A program made the translations under genes and the position numbers. A stretch of 64,000 nt of DNA, from the NCBI RefSeq assembly GCF_014356525.2, contig NC_052512.1:97555-161554 (forward strand). The letters run 5' to 3'. Shown here in pieces: positions 1 through 10,277 of this stretch; the first letter of the stretch is position 1; the number at the start of each line of letters is the position of its first letter. This stretch comes from Nilaparvata lugens (lineage: Eukaryota > Arthropoda > Insecta > Hemiptera > Delphacidae). The notes beneath the pieces are model-generated. The model was not told the origin of the DNA, did not search any database, and saw only the letters and a program-made list of their open reading frames with translations.

Positions 1-527
1 TTTTTTTTCGATCATTACTTTTCGAGATATGAGCTTTTAAAGTTTCAATTTTTTGGACAGAACATTTCAAATTCGGTAAGAGTTAAATCCATGAGATTCT
101 GAAGATGATATCTTCATTGTATTGTAATCAAATGAAACAAAAACTATCTAAAAATATCAATTTTTAAGAGAGTTATTCAATTTACTAAAAATGACCAAAA
201 ATAACTTTTAGTTGAGTTATTTTTGGTAAATTCAATAACATTCTCAAAAATTGAGATTTTCAAAATATTTCTGTTCAATTTAATCAACAATATCATGAAG
301 ATATTTAATCCTCAGAATCTCATGGATTTATCTCCTACCAAATTTGAAATGTTCTGTCCCAAAATTATAAATTTAATGCGGTCATATATCTCAAAAATTA
401 ATGAAAAAAAAAATGTTTTTCTGAGTAAACTTTTCCATTTTGATAGCTTGATGATAATTATACGAGTCGAAAAAATTTGAAAATTATCACTAGTGGAAAG
501 TTGTTCATTTTTAGCCTTTGCACAGCC
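1..527. repeat. Foldback MITE, family F1, copy 1 (left end cut by window)
   Basis: The two halves are reverse complements of each other: the run near 28-110 (TTCGAGATATGAGC onward) returns inverted near 300-400. The right end reads TAGCCTTTGCACAGCC, the same end as the complete copy at 6141-6782. There is no coding capacity; the 85-residue frame inside is a by-product of the AT-rich arms. It looks like a non-autonomous foldback element whose left terminus lies outside the window. Confidence 0.75.
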
Positions 528-839
528 TTTACTCTACATCTAACTCGTGCGTTGAAGATCCTTATTATAAAACTACTATTCGTTCATTAGAAATTGAATA
601 CTTCACACTTGAAATAGGGTTACAGAAGTGAGAAATAGCTGTGTAGTATGGTCATAGTTATGATAACAAAAAAGTTCAACGGAGAAAAATATTCAAGTTG
701 GAATGCCCATAGTGCAACTTGCATTAAGAATACGGGATTACGGGAAAATTGACATTATTTTCGACGCTTTTCTCCGCTCGTGTCTGAGCATTTATGTTCG
801 CTCTCTCACTTCCACTTCATTTACAGCAGCAACGCTTCA

Positions 840-1150
840 CAAATCTCTACATCCCCATTCCTCTTTCTCTCTCACACTCTCCACATCACCTTTCACTCTC
901 CCACCACCACCACGTATTCTCATTCCTCCTCCTGCTCCTCCGAATTCTACCTCCTCCCCTTCTATTCCTCATCCTCCTTCTCCTTTTCTCCTTCTTCTCC
1001 TTTTCCTTCTACTTCTTCTTCTCCTTCATCTCCTTCTCCTTCTCCTTCTCCTTCTCCTTCTCCTTCTCCTTCTCCTTCTCCTTCTCCTTCTCCTTCTTCT
1101 TCTCTTCTTCTTCTTCTCCTTCTCCTTCACCTCATCATCATTCCCTTCCT
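840..1150 (+). repeat. Long polypyrimidine tract with (TCCTTC)n microsatellite
   Basis: About 300 bases are almost only C and T on the plus strand, with a regular TCCTTC hexamer array at roughly 1031-1100. It is open in all three forward frames because pyrimidine-only codons include no stop, giving Ser/Pro/Leu/Phe-rich frames that I do not treat as genes. The flanks 528-839 and 1151-1440 hold nothing I recognise. Confidence 0.85.
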
Positions 1151-1440
1151 CCTCCCACCGCAAACCCGACTAAACGTTCATAAATATGTCACCTCGCGTA
1201 CGATCCTCATCCTAATTCAGTATAACTCACGATTTTCTGCCTTCCCGAATAACGTTCCCATGTTTTTCCTTTCTTATCCGACAAACTCAACTTTTCTGAA
1301 GGAAAAATATTGAAGTTGGTTGATTTTTCCACTTGATAGTGGAATGAATGAAATAAATGATGTGTAAATGTAATGAATAATTATTATTGTTATCTATTTA
1401 TGAATACATGGAAGCCAAAAGGATCTCTCCCTGAAATTGC

Positions 1441-1745
1441 TTCCATAACACAATAAATATCGGGGACCGAGCTTCGCTCTGGAGTACAAAAGCTTGAAAA
1501 ATTTATTACGAAAGAAGGAATTATAATAACATTCATACAGAAACGTTCTATCTAATCACAGTAAATTGTGATTAATTCCCAGTAGAATGCAAAACTTTCC
1601 CTCACAAAGGTCCAGTTGAACAAAAGCCGGTTAAATTTTGATCCTGATTTACTCGACGTGAAGCAAATAATAGAAGACCATTCCAAAAAAAAATCTGCTG
1701 GAATTAATCAGGATTAAAAATAACCCGGCTTTTTTGCAACCAGCA
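1441..1745. repeat. Family D head joined to a foldback MITE (GGTTGCACAAAAGCCGG type)
   Basis: 1605-1745 is a foldback: AACAAAAGCCGGTTAAATTT on the left returns inverted at the right as AACCCGGCTTTTTTGCAACC. The same family occurs at 31160-31320 and as half copies at 38870-38960 and 59790-59875. The segment 1441-1605, including CCGAGCTTCGCTCTGGAGTA, is repeated in reverse orientation at about 38960-39110, so the two modules travel together in two places. Confidence 0.7.
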
Positions 1746-2309
1746 CTAAGTACCTGCTTGAATGATTACAAAAGTTCAACAGCTGAGTCATAATTTTGAC
1801 ACAGTCGCACACACATGAACTCACTCACACACTTCCATCATCAACAGACGACGAAATTATTGTCAGCTGTTTTCCCAAGGATAAATAATAATCATCCTTC
1901 TAATGTCCTTCAGCGAGTTTTCCCAAGGATAAGACCAAGTGCAATCAAATTTCTATATCATAAACCTACAATGTTCTGAATTTCATGAGAATTGCAAGAG
2001 CCGTTTTCGAGATTTGGTGAGATACAAACATATGAAAATCTATACATAATATCGGGGGACCTAGATTCGCTAGTTATTTTCATTCATTGATAAACAGAAC
2101 ACAATTCTCTAAAATGATCGTGTTTATATTTCACAGCTGGCTATATGTCATCTTATAAATTTCGGGATGCCATATTCTGATTTTCCACATACTCACTCGG
2201 TTACTCACTTTTTTACTATCCACAGCTGTTTCAGCCAAGGATGAATCATCCTTTTAATGTCATTCACCTACTATGTTCCAAATTGCACAGTGGCTAGAAT
2301 CAGAGTTCA
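1746..2309 (+). repeat. Dispersed repeat family D, two partial copies
   Basis: The stretch shares words such as CCCAAGGATGAATTATCC, AACCTACTATGTTCC and CCGTTTTCGAGAT with 4455-5170 and, inverted, 22690-23025. Two partial copies lie head to tail (about 1800-2040 and 2050-2300). No coding frame. The class is unknown. Confidence 0.6.
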
Positions 2310-3626
2310 TTTCCGAAAAAATCAAGTGCAAGATCTTGTGAGGACTGTCGAACTATCAGTTTGATGAGCTACATGCTCAAATTGTTTTCAAAAATAATTC
2401 ACAAACGAATTTATTACAAATGTGAGAAGCAAATTGCACCAAATGAATTTGGTTTTGTGAAAGCTGTGGGCACAAGGGAGGCTTTGTTTGGTTTGCAGGT
2501 TTTGTTTCAGAGATGCAGATATGTAGGTTGTAATGTCTTTGCATGTCCAATTGATTATAAAAAAGCGTTTGACCGTGTTAGACATGAGCAAATGATGGAT
2601 ATACTGAAGAAAACTGGCATTAACGGAAAAGACCTGAAAATAATAGCTAGCTTGTACTGAATCAGTCTGCGGTCCTCAGAGTGGATGGAGAGCATACAGA
2701 TCCGGTGAAGATCCTGCGTGAAATGAGGCAGGGTTGCATCTTATCACCAATTATTTTCAATCTGTACTCAGAACACATTTTTGGGGAAGCGCTTGGAGAC
2801 ATAGATGAAGGTATCTCAATAAATGGAGTCAAACTTAACAACTTACGTTATGCAGATGATACCATAGTGTTCTCTGATTCAATGGATGGCCTGCAGAATT
2901 TAGTGAGTAGGATCACAGAAACAAGTGAAGGCTATGGCCTTGATTTATATATACTAACAAGACGAAGCTCATGGTCATTGGCAAAGGAAATATCGAAGGG
3001 GTCAACCTGTACATCAACCAGACAAGAATTGAACGAGTCTCACAATACACCTACCAGGGGTCTATGATCAATGTGTCATGGGACAATTCTCAGGAGATCA
3101 GATGTCGGATTGGAAAAGCCAAGAGTGCTTTTTTAACAATGGGTTCAGTTTTCAGGAGCCATGACCAAAGGTACAAAGCTTAGGCTCCTCAAATGTTATG
3201 TGTATTCAGTGCTTCTGTATGGCGTAGAATCATGGACCCTGAAGGAGGACACAGTATCCAGTTCAATGCATTTGAATTATGGGTGTTCAGAAGAATCTTG
3301 AGGATTCCATGGACAGATAGAATTACCAACCATGAGGTGCTGAGGAGGATGAATACAGCCCCAGAACTGGTCAACCACATTAAATGTCGAAAACTTGAAT
3401 ATTTGGGTCATATAATGCGCAATAAAGGGAGATACGAATTATTGCAAAGCATCTTGCAAGGGAAAATAGAAGGCGGGAAAGCCCCAGGAAGGAGAAGAAT
3501 TTCCTTGTTGGCCAACCTCGGAGGATGGTTCGGAAAGACCATTCAATTCAATTGTTCCGGAGCGCAACCGACAAAGTAATAATAGCCAGAATGATCGCCG
3601 ACGCTCGTAACGGACAGGCACCCTAA
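2310..3626 (+). pseudogene. 5'-truncated RTE-like LINE reverse transcriptase
   Basis: This is the RT half of a LINE ORF2, split over several frames (2361-2660, 2681-3067, 2971-3183, 3193-3579). Visible RT blocks are RTISLMSYMLKLFSKII, IDYKKAFDRVRHEQMM, the MRQGCILSPIIFNLY block and the catalytic RYADDTIVF at about 2847-2873. The C-terminal part has VFRRILRIPWTDRI and LEYLGHIMRN, typical of the RTE-like 'endonuclease-reverse transcriptase' proteins of arthropods. It lacks the endonuclease and begins abruptly against family D sequence, as expected of 5' truncation. The stop is almost at once followed by a GAA tail. At least four frameshifts make it inactive. The clade assignment is from motif resemblance, not alignment. 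Confidence 0.85.
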
Positions 3627-3650
3627 CAAGACGAATGTTCCAAATAGTGG

Positions 3651-3696
3651 AGAAGATGATGAAGAAGAAGAAGAAGAGGAAGAAGAAGGAGAAATA
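3651..3696 (+). repeat. (GAA)n tail of the RTE-like LINE
   Basis: Purine-only GAA/GAG repeat about 25 bases after the LINE stop codon. Very short 3' UTRs ending in a microsatellite are known for RTE-clade LINEs, which supports both orientation and 3' boundary. Confidence 0.75.
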
Positions 3697-4454
3697 TAAA
3701 TATGTATTTGAATATTCATTATCAGAGACATTCTGATAACATGGAAAAAACCAGACAGCCTTGAAATTGAGACGTTTATTTATATGGATTTTTAAGAATA
3801 TTTGAAGCATTCGGGTGAACAAACCATCAGATGGTAATAATAACACGAGAAAATAAGATGAATAACTAGAAAGAAAAGCGATGGAATGAAGAAATGAATA
3901 TGGGTGAATGTTGATTTAGATGTGAGAATTCCGAAGTCAGAAATACTAGTGGATGTTTCCGACAGTCAAACAGAGAGAGAATAAGGAAATAATGAAAAAC
4001 AGAGAGAGAAGAAGTGAATTGCGACGGAGAAACGTTTCATTTGGAAATCGCAAGAGGATTATTAAAATCGAGCCTATTACTGCGCTTTGTAGGGTGGGGG
4101 AGCGCCTGATAGACTGGTTGGCGCGAGGGTTAGGGGGGGTGCAAAGTCCAAACGCGATTTTCGCATAATAAGCTATTCAGCTGGTCTGGAATTGAAGGAA
4201 AAGCTTCAATCCTTTTTCGCAGAGTTATGAGCCAGCCGAATATCCTGTTAGCGTTCTCCGTCTGCTCTGAGTCGGACGTCAGAAAGATGGGGACGCTTGA
4301 GGAATTATTGAAGCGCTGTGCACAGATTTTATTAGTAACGTAGCTTCAATACAAATAATAATGATTGCAGTAAACAGACTGAAAAACAAAAGCAGCTCCA
4401 GGCTTAAGGAATGGAGGGCTTTTCCAAATTGTGTTCTAGATTAGATAATAAGTA
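3697..4454. other. Unassigned region with a local GC-rich patch
   Basis: No gene recognised. About 4075-4320 is clearly richer in G, C and CpG than the rest (GGTGGGGGAGCGCCTG, TTGGCGCGAGGGTTAGG). A 71-residue open frame at 3953-4168 is rich in Arg/Lys and resembles nothing I know. The patch could be unique host DNA or the end of an undefined repeat. Confidence 0.4.
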
Positions 4455-5170
4455 ATATCGGGGCACCGAGCTTCGCTCGTTATTCATTTATTGACTCTTG
4501 ATAAATCGAACACAATTCTTTGAAATGATTGGGGAAGGACTAACACGCACAGCCCAAAAAACTGTTTCTTTCCCGAATTTTGATCTATACACTATAAATA
4601 GTCCAGAAAGTAGGTTATGTTCCATACACTTGAATTCATGTTCAATTTTCTGTTCAAACAGAAAACATATAATTTAGATTATATACAAACCAAATTGAAT
4701 AACAAAATAACACTCACTAATCACTGGAAATTGTCAAATAATGATCAACTTTGGAGAATTATGATATATTCTAGTTCAAGAGGATTATCATGTCATGTCA
4801 ACAGATAAGATTATGTTGATCGAATCGATTAAATTGTCTAGCTAGATAGAATTTCTCGCTGATTGATTATGATTACACAGCTGGAAATAATTCTGTCTCT
4901 CACCCACACAGGCACACGTATCTTTTGTAATCAAGAGACGACGAAATTATAATCACTGTTTCCCAAGGATGAATTATCCTTTTGATGTCGTTCAGCGAGT
5001 TTTCCAAAGAATGAGACCTAGTGCAATCGAATCTTTATATCATGAACCTACTATGTTCCAAACTTCGTGAAAATCGTTAGAACCGTTTTCGAGATCCGTA
5101 ATACATAAATAGCCAGATATAAAAATAACCAGATATATAAATACAGAAATTGCTCGCTTAATATAATAGG
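4455..5170 (+). repeat. Dispersed repeat family D, most complete copy
   Basis: Begins ATATCGGGGCACCGAGCTTC and ends near AAATTGCTCGCTTAATATA. It shares long stretches with 1746-2309 and, inverted, with 22690-23025, where the same two end words are seen. No coding frame and no clear terminal inverted repeat; mobile class undecided. Confidence 0.65.
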
Positions 5171-5204
5171 ATTATATTGTAAAACATCGTATTTGACTTC
5201 CGGA

Positions 5205-5775
5205 ATGTATTTGTTTGTTCATTTTATTTGAGAGAAGAAAGAATTATTTGAAATTGAATAAAGGAATGAATAGTTCTGATCGGAATGTATTTATTTGTTC
5301 ATTTGTTTCATTAAAGACAGGATTATTTGAATGAAAAAAGTATTCTGAGGAGAGCTTAGATAGCTTATTATCGATAGAAGCAATCTTAGTAAGGAAATGT
5401 GATGAAAATGTGAAAGTTTAATTATCATTCGATGTCTGTAATAATGATGACGGATTACATCAAGAAAAATGTTGAAAATACCAGAATAATTGGAGAATTT
5501 ATGAAAACATGATAGATTCAATATTGTGATTGGGCCTGTTTCACCTATAATTGATGATGATGCACAGTTTTTTCTCTCAAATATATCTCCAATTCTAATA
5601 AATAACTGTGGAATGATAACGTATCACAAGGGAAATGTTTGAAGTACCGGTACGAGAATTATTGGAAAATTAATTTTCAAAAATCAACAGATTTGATGAA
5701 GTGATAGAGCCTGTCACACCTATGACTGATGCACAATCTTCTTTCACAAATAAATCTCCAATTTCAAGTCCTTTT
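5205..5775. repeat. Diverged tandem duplication (about 160 bp, two copies)
   Basis: 5455-5600 and 5615-5770 align loosely: GATTGGGCCTGTTTCACC matches GATAGAGCCTGTCACACC, and AAATATATCTCCAATTCTAA matches AAATAAATCTCCAATTTCAA. A smaller repeat of GGAATGTATTTGTTTGTTC is seen at about 5200 and 5281. No gene. Confidence 0.55.
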
Positions 5776-6140
5776 AAAGACCTTTTTAGTGAACGCTGAA
5801 CAGGTTGATTAGAATGACGTTTTCTACAAACCTAAGTCTACTTTCCTACGAACCAGAATTCGATCGTGAACCTTATTCGGGAGAACTGCTACCTGTACTT
5901 GATTTGTATCTTTCGAGTAATGTAACTGTTCATTTTATTTAGATTTATGCAGTGAAACTTCTTACAAGATAACATAGGATGTCATATCTTACAAACAATA
6001 CATCATTATGAATTACTGTTTTGTCACCCTCACGACCAAATGACTGTTTTGTGACTGTTTTGTCACATCAAGAGTCAAGACATGTCTCAGGCGAGACTAT
6101 CGCTACCCATCTGATCTTGTTTACCAAGAGTTTCAAGTTT

Positions 6141-6782
6141 TTAAAACTGTGCAAAGGCTAAAAATAAACTTTCTACTTGTGATATTTTTCAAAGTTTTTC
6201 GATTTGTATTCTATCAAGCTATCAAAATGGAAAAGTTTCTCAGGAAAAAAAATTCTGGTTATTACTTTTTGAGATATGAGCGCCTAAAGTTAAAATTTTT
6301 GGGACAGAACATTCCAAGTTCGGTAAGAGATAAATCCATGAAATTTAGAGGATAGATTCTTCATGGTATAATAATTGTTGATCTAGTAAAACAATTTTTT
6401 TTGTAAATATCAATTTTTGAGAAAGATCTTCAATTTACTAGAAATGACCAAAAACAACTTTTAGTTGGGTTACTCTCGGTCATTTTTGGTAAATTGAATA
6501 AATTTCTTAAACATTAATATTCTTAGAAAATTTTCGTTTCACTGGATCATCAATACCATGAAGAATCTATCCTCTAAATTCCATGAATTTATCTCTGACC
6601 GAACTTGGAATGTTCTGTCCCAAAATTTAAACTTTAGGCGCTCATATCTCAAAAAATAATGATCGAAAAAAAAAATCCTGAGAAACCTTTTTCATTTTGA
6701 TAGCTTTGGTAGTATACAAATCGAAAAACTTAGAAAAATATCACCAGTAGAAAGTTTATTTCTAGCCTTCGCACAGCCTTAA
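6141..6782. repeat. Foldback MITE, family F1, complete copy 2
   Basis: A roughly 640-bp element made of two inverted arms of about 300 bp. The left end is TTAAAACTGTGCAAAGGCTA and the right end, read inverted, is TTAAGGCTGTGCGAAGGCTA. The arms stay alignable through TTTTTCAAAGTTTTTCGAT and CGGTAAGAGATAAATCCATG. TTAA at both ends would fit piggyBac-type target duplication, but the terminus GGCTGTGC does not match classical piggyBac ends, so the superfamily is open. Related copies: 1-527 and 27047-27420. Confidence 0.85.
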
Positions 6783-7109
6783 TATTAGACAGCGACAATT
6801 TATTCCACATACAAGTTTCAATGGATTACATATACTACAACAAACACTTCATTTTCAATAATTAAGTTCATACTCATAATACAAGGAATCTAAGTAGCTT
6901 TGGTATTGCCCATCCACGACTCCTACATAACTGCTTTAAAAATAATAGTAAATACATTTGTCATAATATATTGTATAGAAACGTTCCCTATCAGTCGGGA
7001 AATTACAGTATTAACACCTACAAGCAACATTTGAGTAGATGGTTATTAGAAATTGGCAGGGATGCTGCAGAGCAACTGATTTAATCAGCCTTCTTATTCA
7101 GATTAAATC

Positions 7110-7320
7110 AAAAAGACTAAAAATTTTAAAAAAACACAGATTTATTGATACTTAGAAAGACCGGTTTCGGTTATAACACCATTGTCAATCTCTGATAAAC
7201 AGAGATTATCAGATATTCAGAGTTTATCAGAGATTGACAATGGTGTAATAACCGAAACCGGTCTTTCTAAGTATTAATAAATCTGTGATTTTTTTTTTTA
7301 TTTTCCTAGTCTTTTTCATC
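7110..7320. repeat. Short foldback element (AAACCGGTCTTTC type)
   Basis: Arms of about 85 bp: AGATTTATTGATACTTAGAA followed by AGACCGGTTTCGG on the left returns inverted on the right as CCGAAACCGGTCTTTCTAAG. The loop is about 15 bases. Both outer ends carry A- or T-rich stretches. No coding frame. Confidence 0.85.
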
Positions 7321-8231
7321 CGATATGAATACCACAATATTACCACAATATTAGCTTCTCAACTGCACAAAAAGTTCTTATTCTGAACTTGAACTCATAG
7401 TGAATTTGCCATTTATAATGAGTAGTATAGCCTTCAAGCTACCATTCATATATTTTTTGTATGTATATACTGTGATGTACCAAAGATTGTGCAGCCCTCA
7501 AACTATATAATAGATTTATTCATAGGCCGTTATGAGAACGAAATAAATTCTATCACCGAAAAACACTCCAATCTTATCTGAGGTAGATAGACGACCGTTA
7601 TCTAACCTACAAAGTATGAAATAAATAAATAAGTAATATATACCTTTCAAAAATTCGTCAACGGAAAAAGCCATATATGTTTGTATGTTTATTAATTTGA
7701 TCAGTAATACAATATTTGAAGGTAAGTTTTGAAACAAAAAATAACCCTAAAACAGACAAAGCTAACTTGTTAACAAGTAGCAAATTGAGAAGGCAGTTCG
7801 ACTAATAATCGATCATAAAAATTATATATTAACTTTTTCATTTTTATATTTTTATTTCTATGCCGAATAGGCCTGAATATTTATTTAATGAACTATCATA
7901 AAAATATACTTGTTAGAAATATGAAGACAGATTAGCTTAGCCAGTATATGATGATTGAGGGTCGATATTCTAGCATATAAAAAACCATATAAACAAAAAA
8001 AGGAAGAAATATTTATTTATTATTATGTTCGTTATTATTATAAGCATATATATTCTTATATTATGTCTACTCTATGTTATAAAAGCATGTCTATGTTCTA
8101 TAATCATTAGCTATCCGTCGAAGCTGATTACAAATGCATATCATCATAGTACGCCTCTGGCAGTTGAATGAGTAACATCGATTGTTAACAGCTCCGTGTT
8201 ATTAACCAGTTTTTTATCAATTTAAATCATT
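7321..8231. other. Unassigned AT-rich region, 3' part likely LINE-A 5' UTR
   Basis: Very AT-rich with no repeat or gene that I recognise. The last ~70-100 bases before the ORF1 start at 8232 are probably the LINE-A 5' UTR, but I cannot place the 5' end of the element. Open frames under 75 codons here carry no motif. Confidence 0.35.
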
Positions 8232-9073
8232 ATGCAGTGTTCAAAATGTGACAGTGATGTTCCGGAACAGGACCTTATTTTTTGTTGTGTTTGTAAAAAA
8301 TATTTACATTTCGTGTGTGAACTTATTAACGAAAAAAACTTTCGTAAAATGTCAAATGACACTAGAAGTAAATGGAAATGTATAGTGTGTAAGTCGGTGG
8401 CAGTAGCGGGTAAACAGCAGAAGCAGATAAGCAGTGCAGCCGAAGCAGTGAAGCAGATAAGCAGTGCAGATAAGGCATTGTCTACTGTTGTTGAGGCGGG
8501 GGTCGCGGTGTCAACACAGAGTGCCGCCGCTCCGTCTACCTCACTTCTACTAGTAGTAGGCCTACAACTACTCTCTCACAGGCTGACCTTCAAGCGATCG
8601 GCCAAGTTGTTAAACAGCTGATTCAATCGGAGTTGCCGCCAGATTTCAAAACTGACTTCGCTGAGTTTAAAAAATCGATTCAATTCATTTCGGAGGAATT
8701 TGAAAGTTTCAAAAATGATTTAACATCCATCAAGCTGGAGAATGAAAAAATTAAAAAGGACAATGAAAAATTGAAAAGTGATAATGAAAAACTGAAAACA
8801 GATATTGCGGACCTACAATCTTACAGTCGTAGAGATGATATTGTGGTTACCGGAATAACAGAAACAAATAACGAATGTGTCAATGAGGTTTTTAATATGC
8901 TTTCAAAAACGATTGGAAGTGAGTTAACTGCTAGAGACATAAGTGTTGCTCATCGCCTTCCCAGTAAGAAGAAAGACAGCATCAAACCGATAGTAATTGA
9001 ATTCGTACGTCGTCAAGATAAGATGTCATGGATGGGTCATTTTGTAAAAGTTAAAGTTAGATCAAATTATTAA
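8232..9073 (+). pseudogene. LINE-A ORF1: PHD finger, coiled coil and nucleic-acid-binding domain
   Basis: ORF1 of a non-LTR retrotransposon, in two frames (8232-8621, 8633-9073) with one frameshift near 8550. Residues 1-55 form a C4HC3 PHD-type finger: C3/C6, C18/C21, H26/C29, C50/C53. A heptad-like Lys/Glu-rich coiled coil follows (KLENEKIKKDNEKLKSDNE region), then SYSRRDDIVVTGITE and ARDISVAHRLP, the signature of the RRM-like ORF1 module of L2/CR1-type LINEs. PHD fingers in ORF1 proteins are known from CR1-like elements. ORF1 proteins bind the element RNA. The frame ends where the family module should still continue, just before the inserted repeat at 9345-10210. Confidence 0.8.
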
Positions 9074-10277
9074 ATTTCTTAAAAGACTTTGTGATGCTCT
9101 TGTAAAGCAGAAGTCATTTCCAATTTCAAATAAATTTATAACCCCTTGGAAGAGACGATTCCGGCTACCATATTCCAGGACCACCAGGAGTTGGATCGAC
9201 ATCGGCGGCTTATAAGAAGATTTTCGACACGTGAGTGATAAATATTGAATTAGTGATGGGCGCCCTAGTGCTTCGAATTAATCTAATAATCAAAGCTAGC
9301 TCGTCGAAAGGATTTTTATTATAAATTAAGAATTTAATAAGAGAAATACTTGCGCAAGTAAAATTAGTATTAAAGGTATTTTATTGAAGGAAAAAATAGA
9401 TCAATACATTTCAGAAAATTCCATTGGATCAAAGAAGTATAAAATCTAGGCTATTAAAACACATTCATATGGTCTTTAATTTTTGCAATAATTTGCGATA
9501 GTTTGTTATAGCTCTAATTCACTAGATGAATGGCTCTACCTATTCCGTCAGGTGCCGAATCTTGCACCCTGAGATAAAATATATATTCAATACAAAGAAA
9601 TCTACTAAGTACTAGAGAATTATATATATATATATATTTGGATTATTAGTTGCTAATTTATCAAGTTGATCTTAAAGAACCTATTTTTAAATGAATTGTC
9701 CAAGTCGACAAGTATTAGCAAGCTCATATCGCAGCTACATGCAAAAGGATGCATATGATTTTAAGATAAAGGCACATGGTAATGATTCGTGCCATAAATC
9801 TAGAGTATAAAGTTTAGCCTGTGATATATTACTGATTCCAATTATTGTTCTGTTTTTATTTTTATATTATATTTTTTATCGCTCTTTATATATTTTTTGC
9901 CTCGATCTATTTTTTGCATTATTTGTTTTAATATATGTATCAAAATGTTTATGGTGTGCCATTTATTTTAATTCCTCAACACTATAGTATAAGTATCATA
10001 TTTATATATATTTATTTTTTAATGAATTACAAGAGTTATAGGGGGAAGCTCATATCTGGGCCTATAAAGATTTTATGAGACTGAATCCTATTAATAAACC
10101 ACGACCTAATTATATGATTATATCAAATATCTCATGCTTTACCGACTGATGCCAAGCAGGGGGCTAATCGTTATTTAAATATAAAGAATAACGTGACAAT
10201 ATTAAAAGTGATGTGGACCTTTCTAAGATGTAAGTACTAAAGACTTGTTTAACAATGAACAGTAAAATAATTTTATT
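9074..10277. repeat. Non-coding segment between LINE-A ORFs, mostly a dispersed repeat
   Basis: All frames are closed. About 9345-10210 is present again, inverted, at 60266-61195, for example CTTTACCGACTGATGCCAAG and GAATTACAAGAGTTATAGGG. Similarity ends abruptly at both sides, near CTTGCGCAAGTA and near AAAGAATAACGTGACA. Because the copy at 60 kb has neither ORF beside it, this is best read as a separate repeat inserted between ORF1 and ORF2, though an unusual internal fragment of LINE-A is possible. Confidence 0.6.

Noticed and set aside
703..1313. Three long overlapping forward frames rich in Ser, Pro, Leu and Phe
   Set aside because: They are open only because a pyrimidine-only tract cannot form stop codons; no domain and all three frames open at once.
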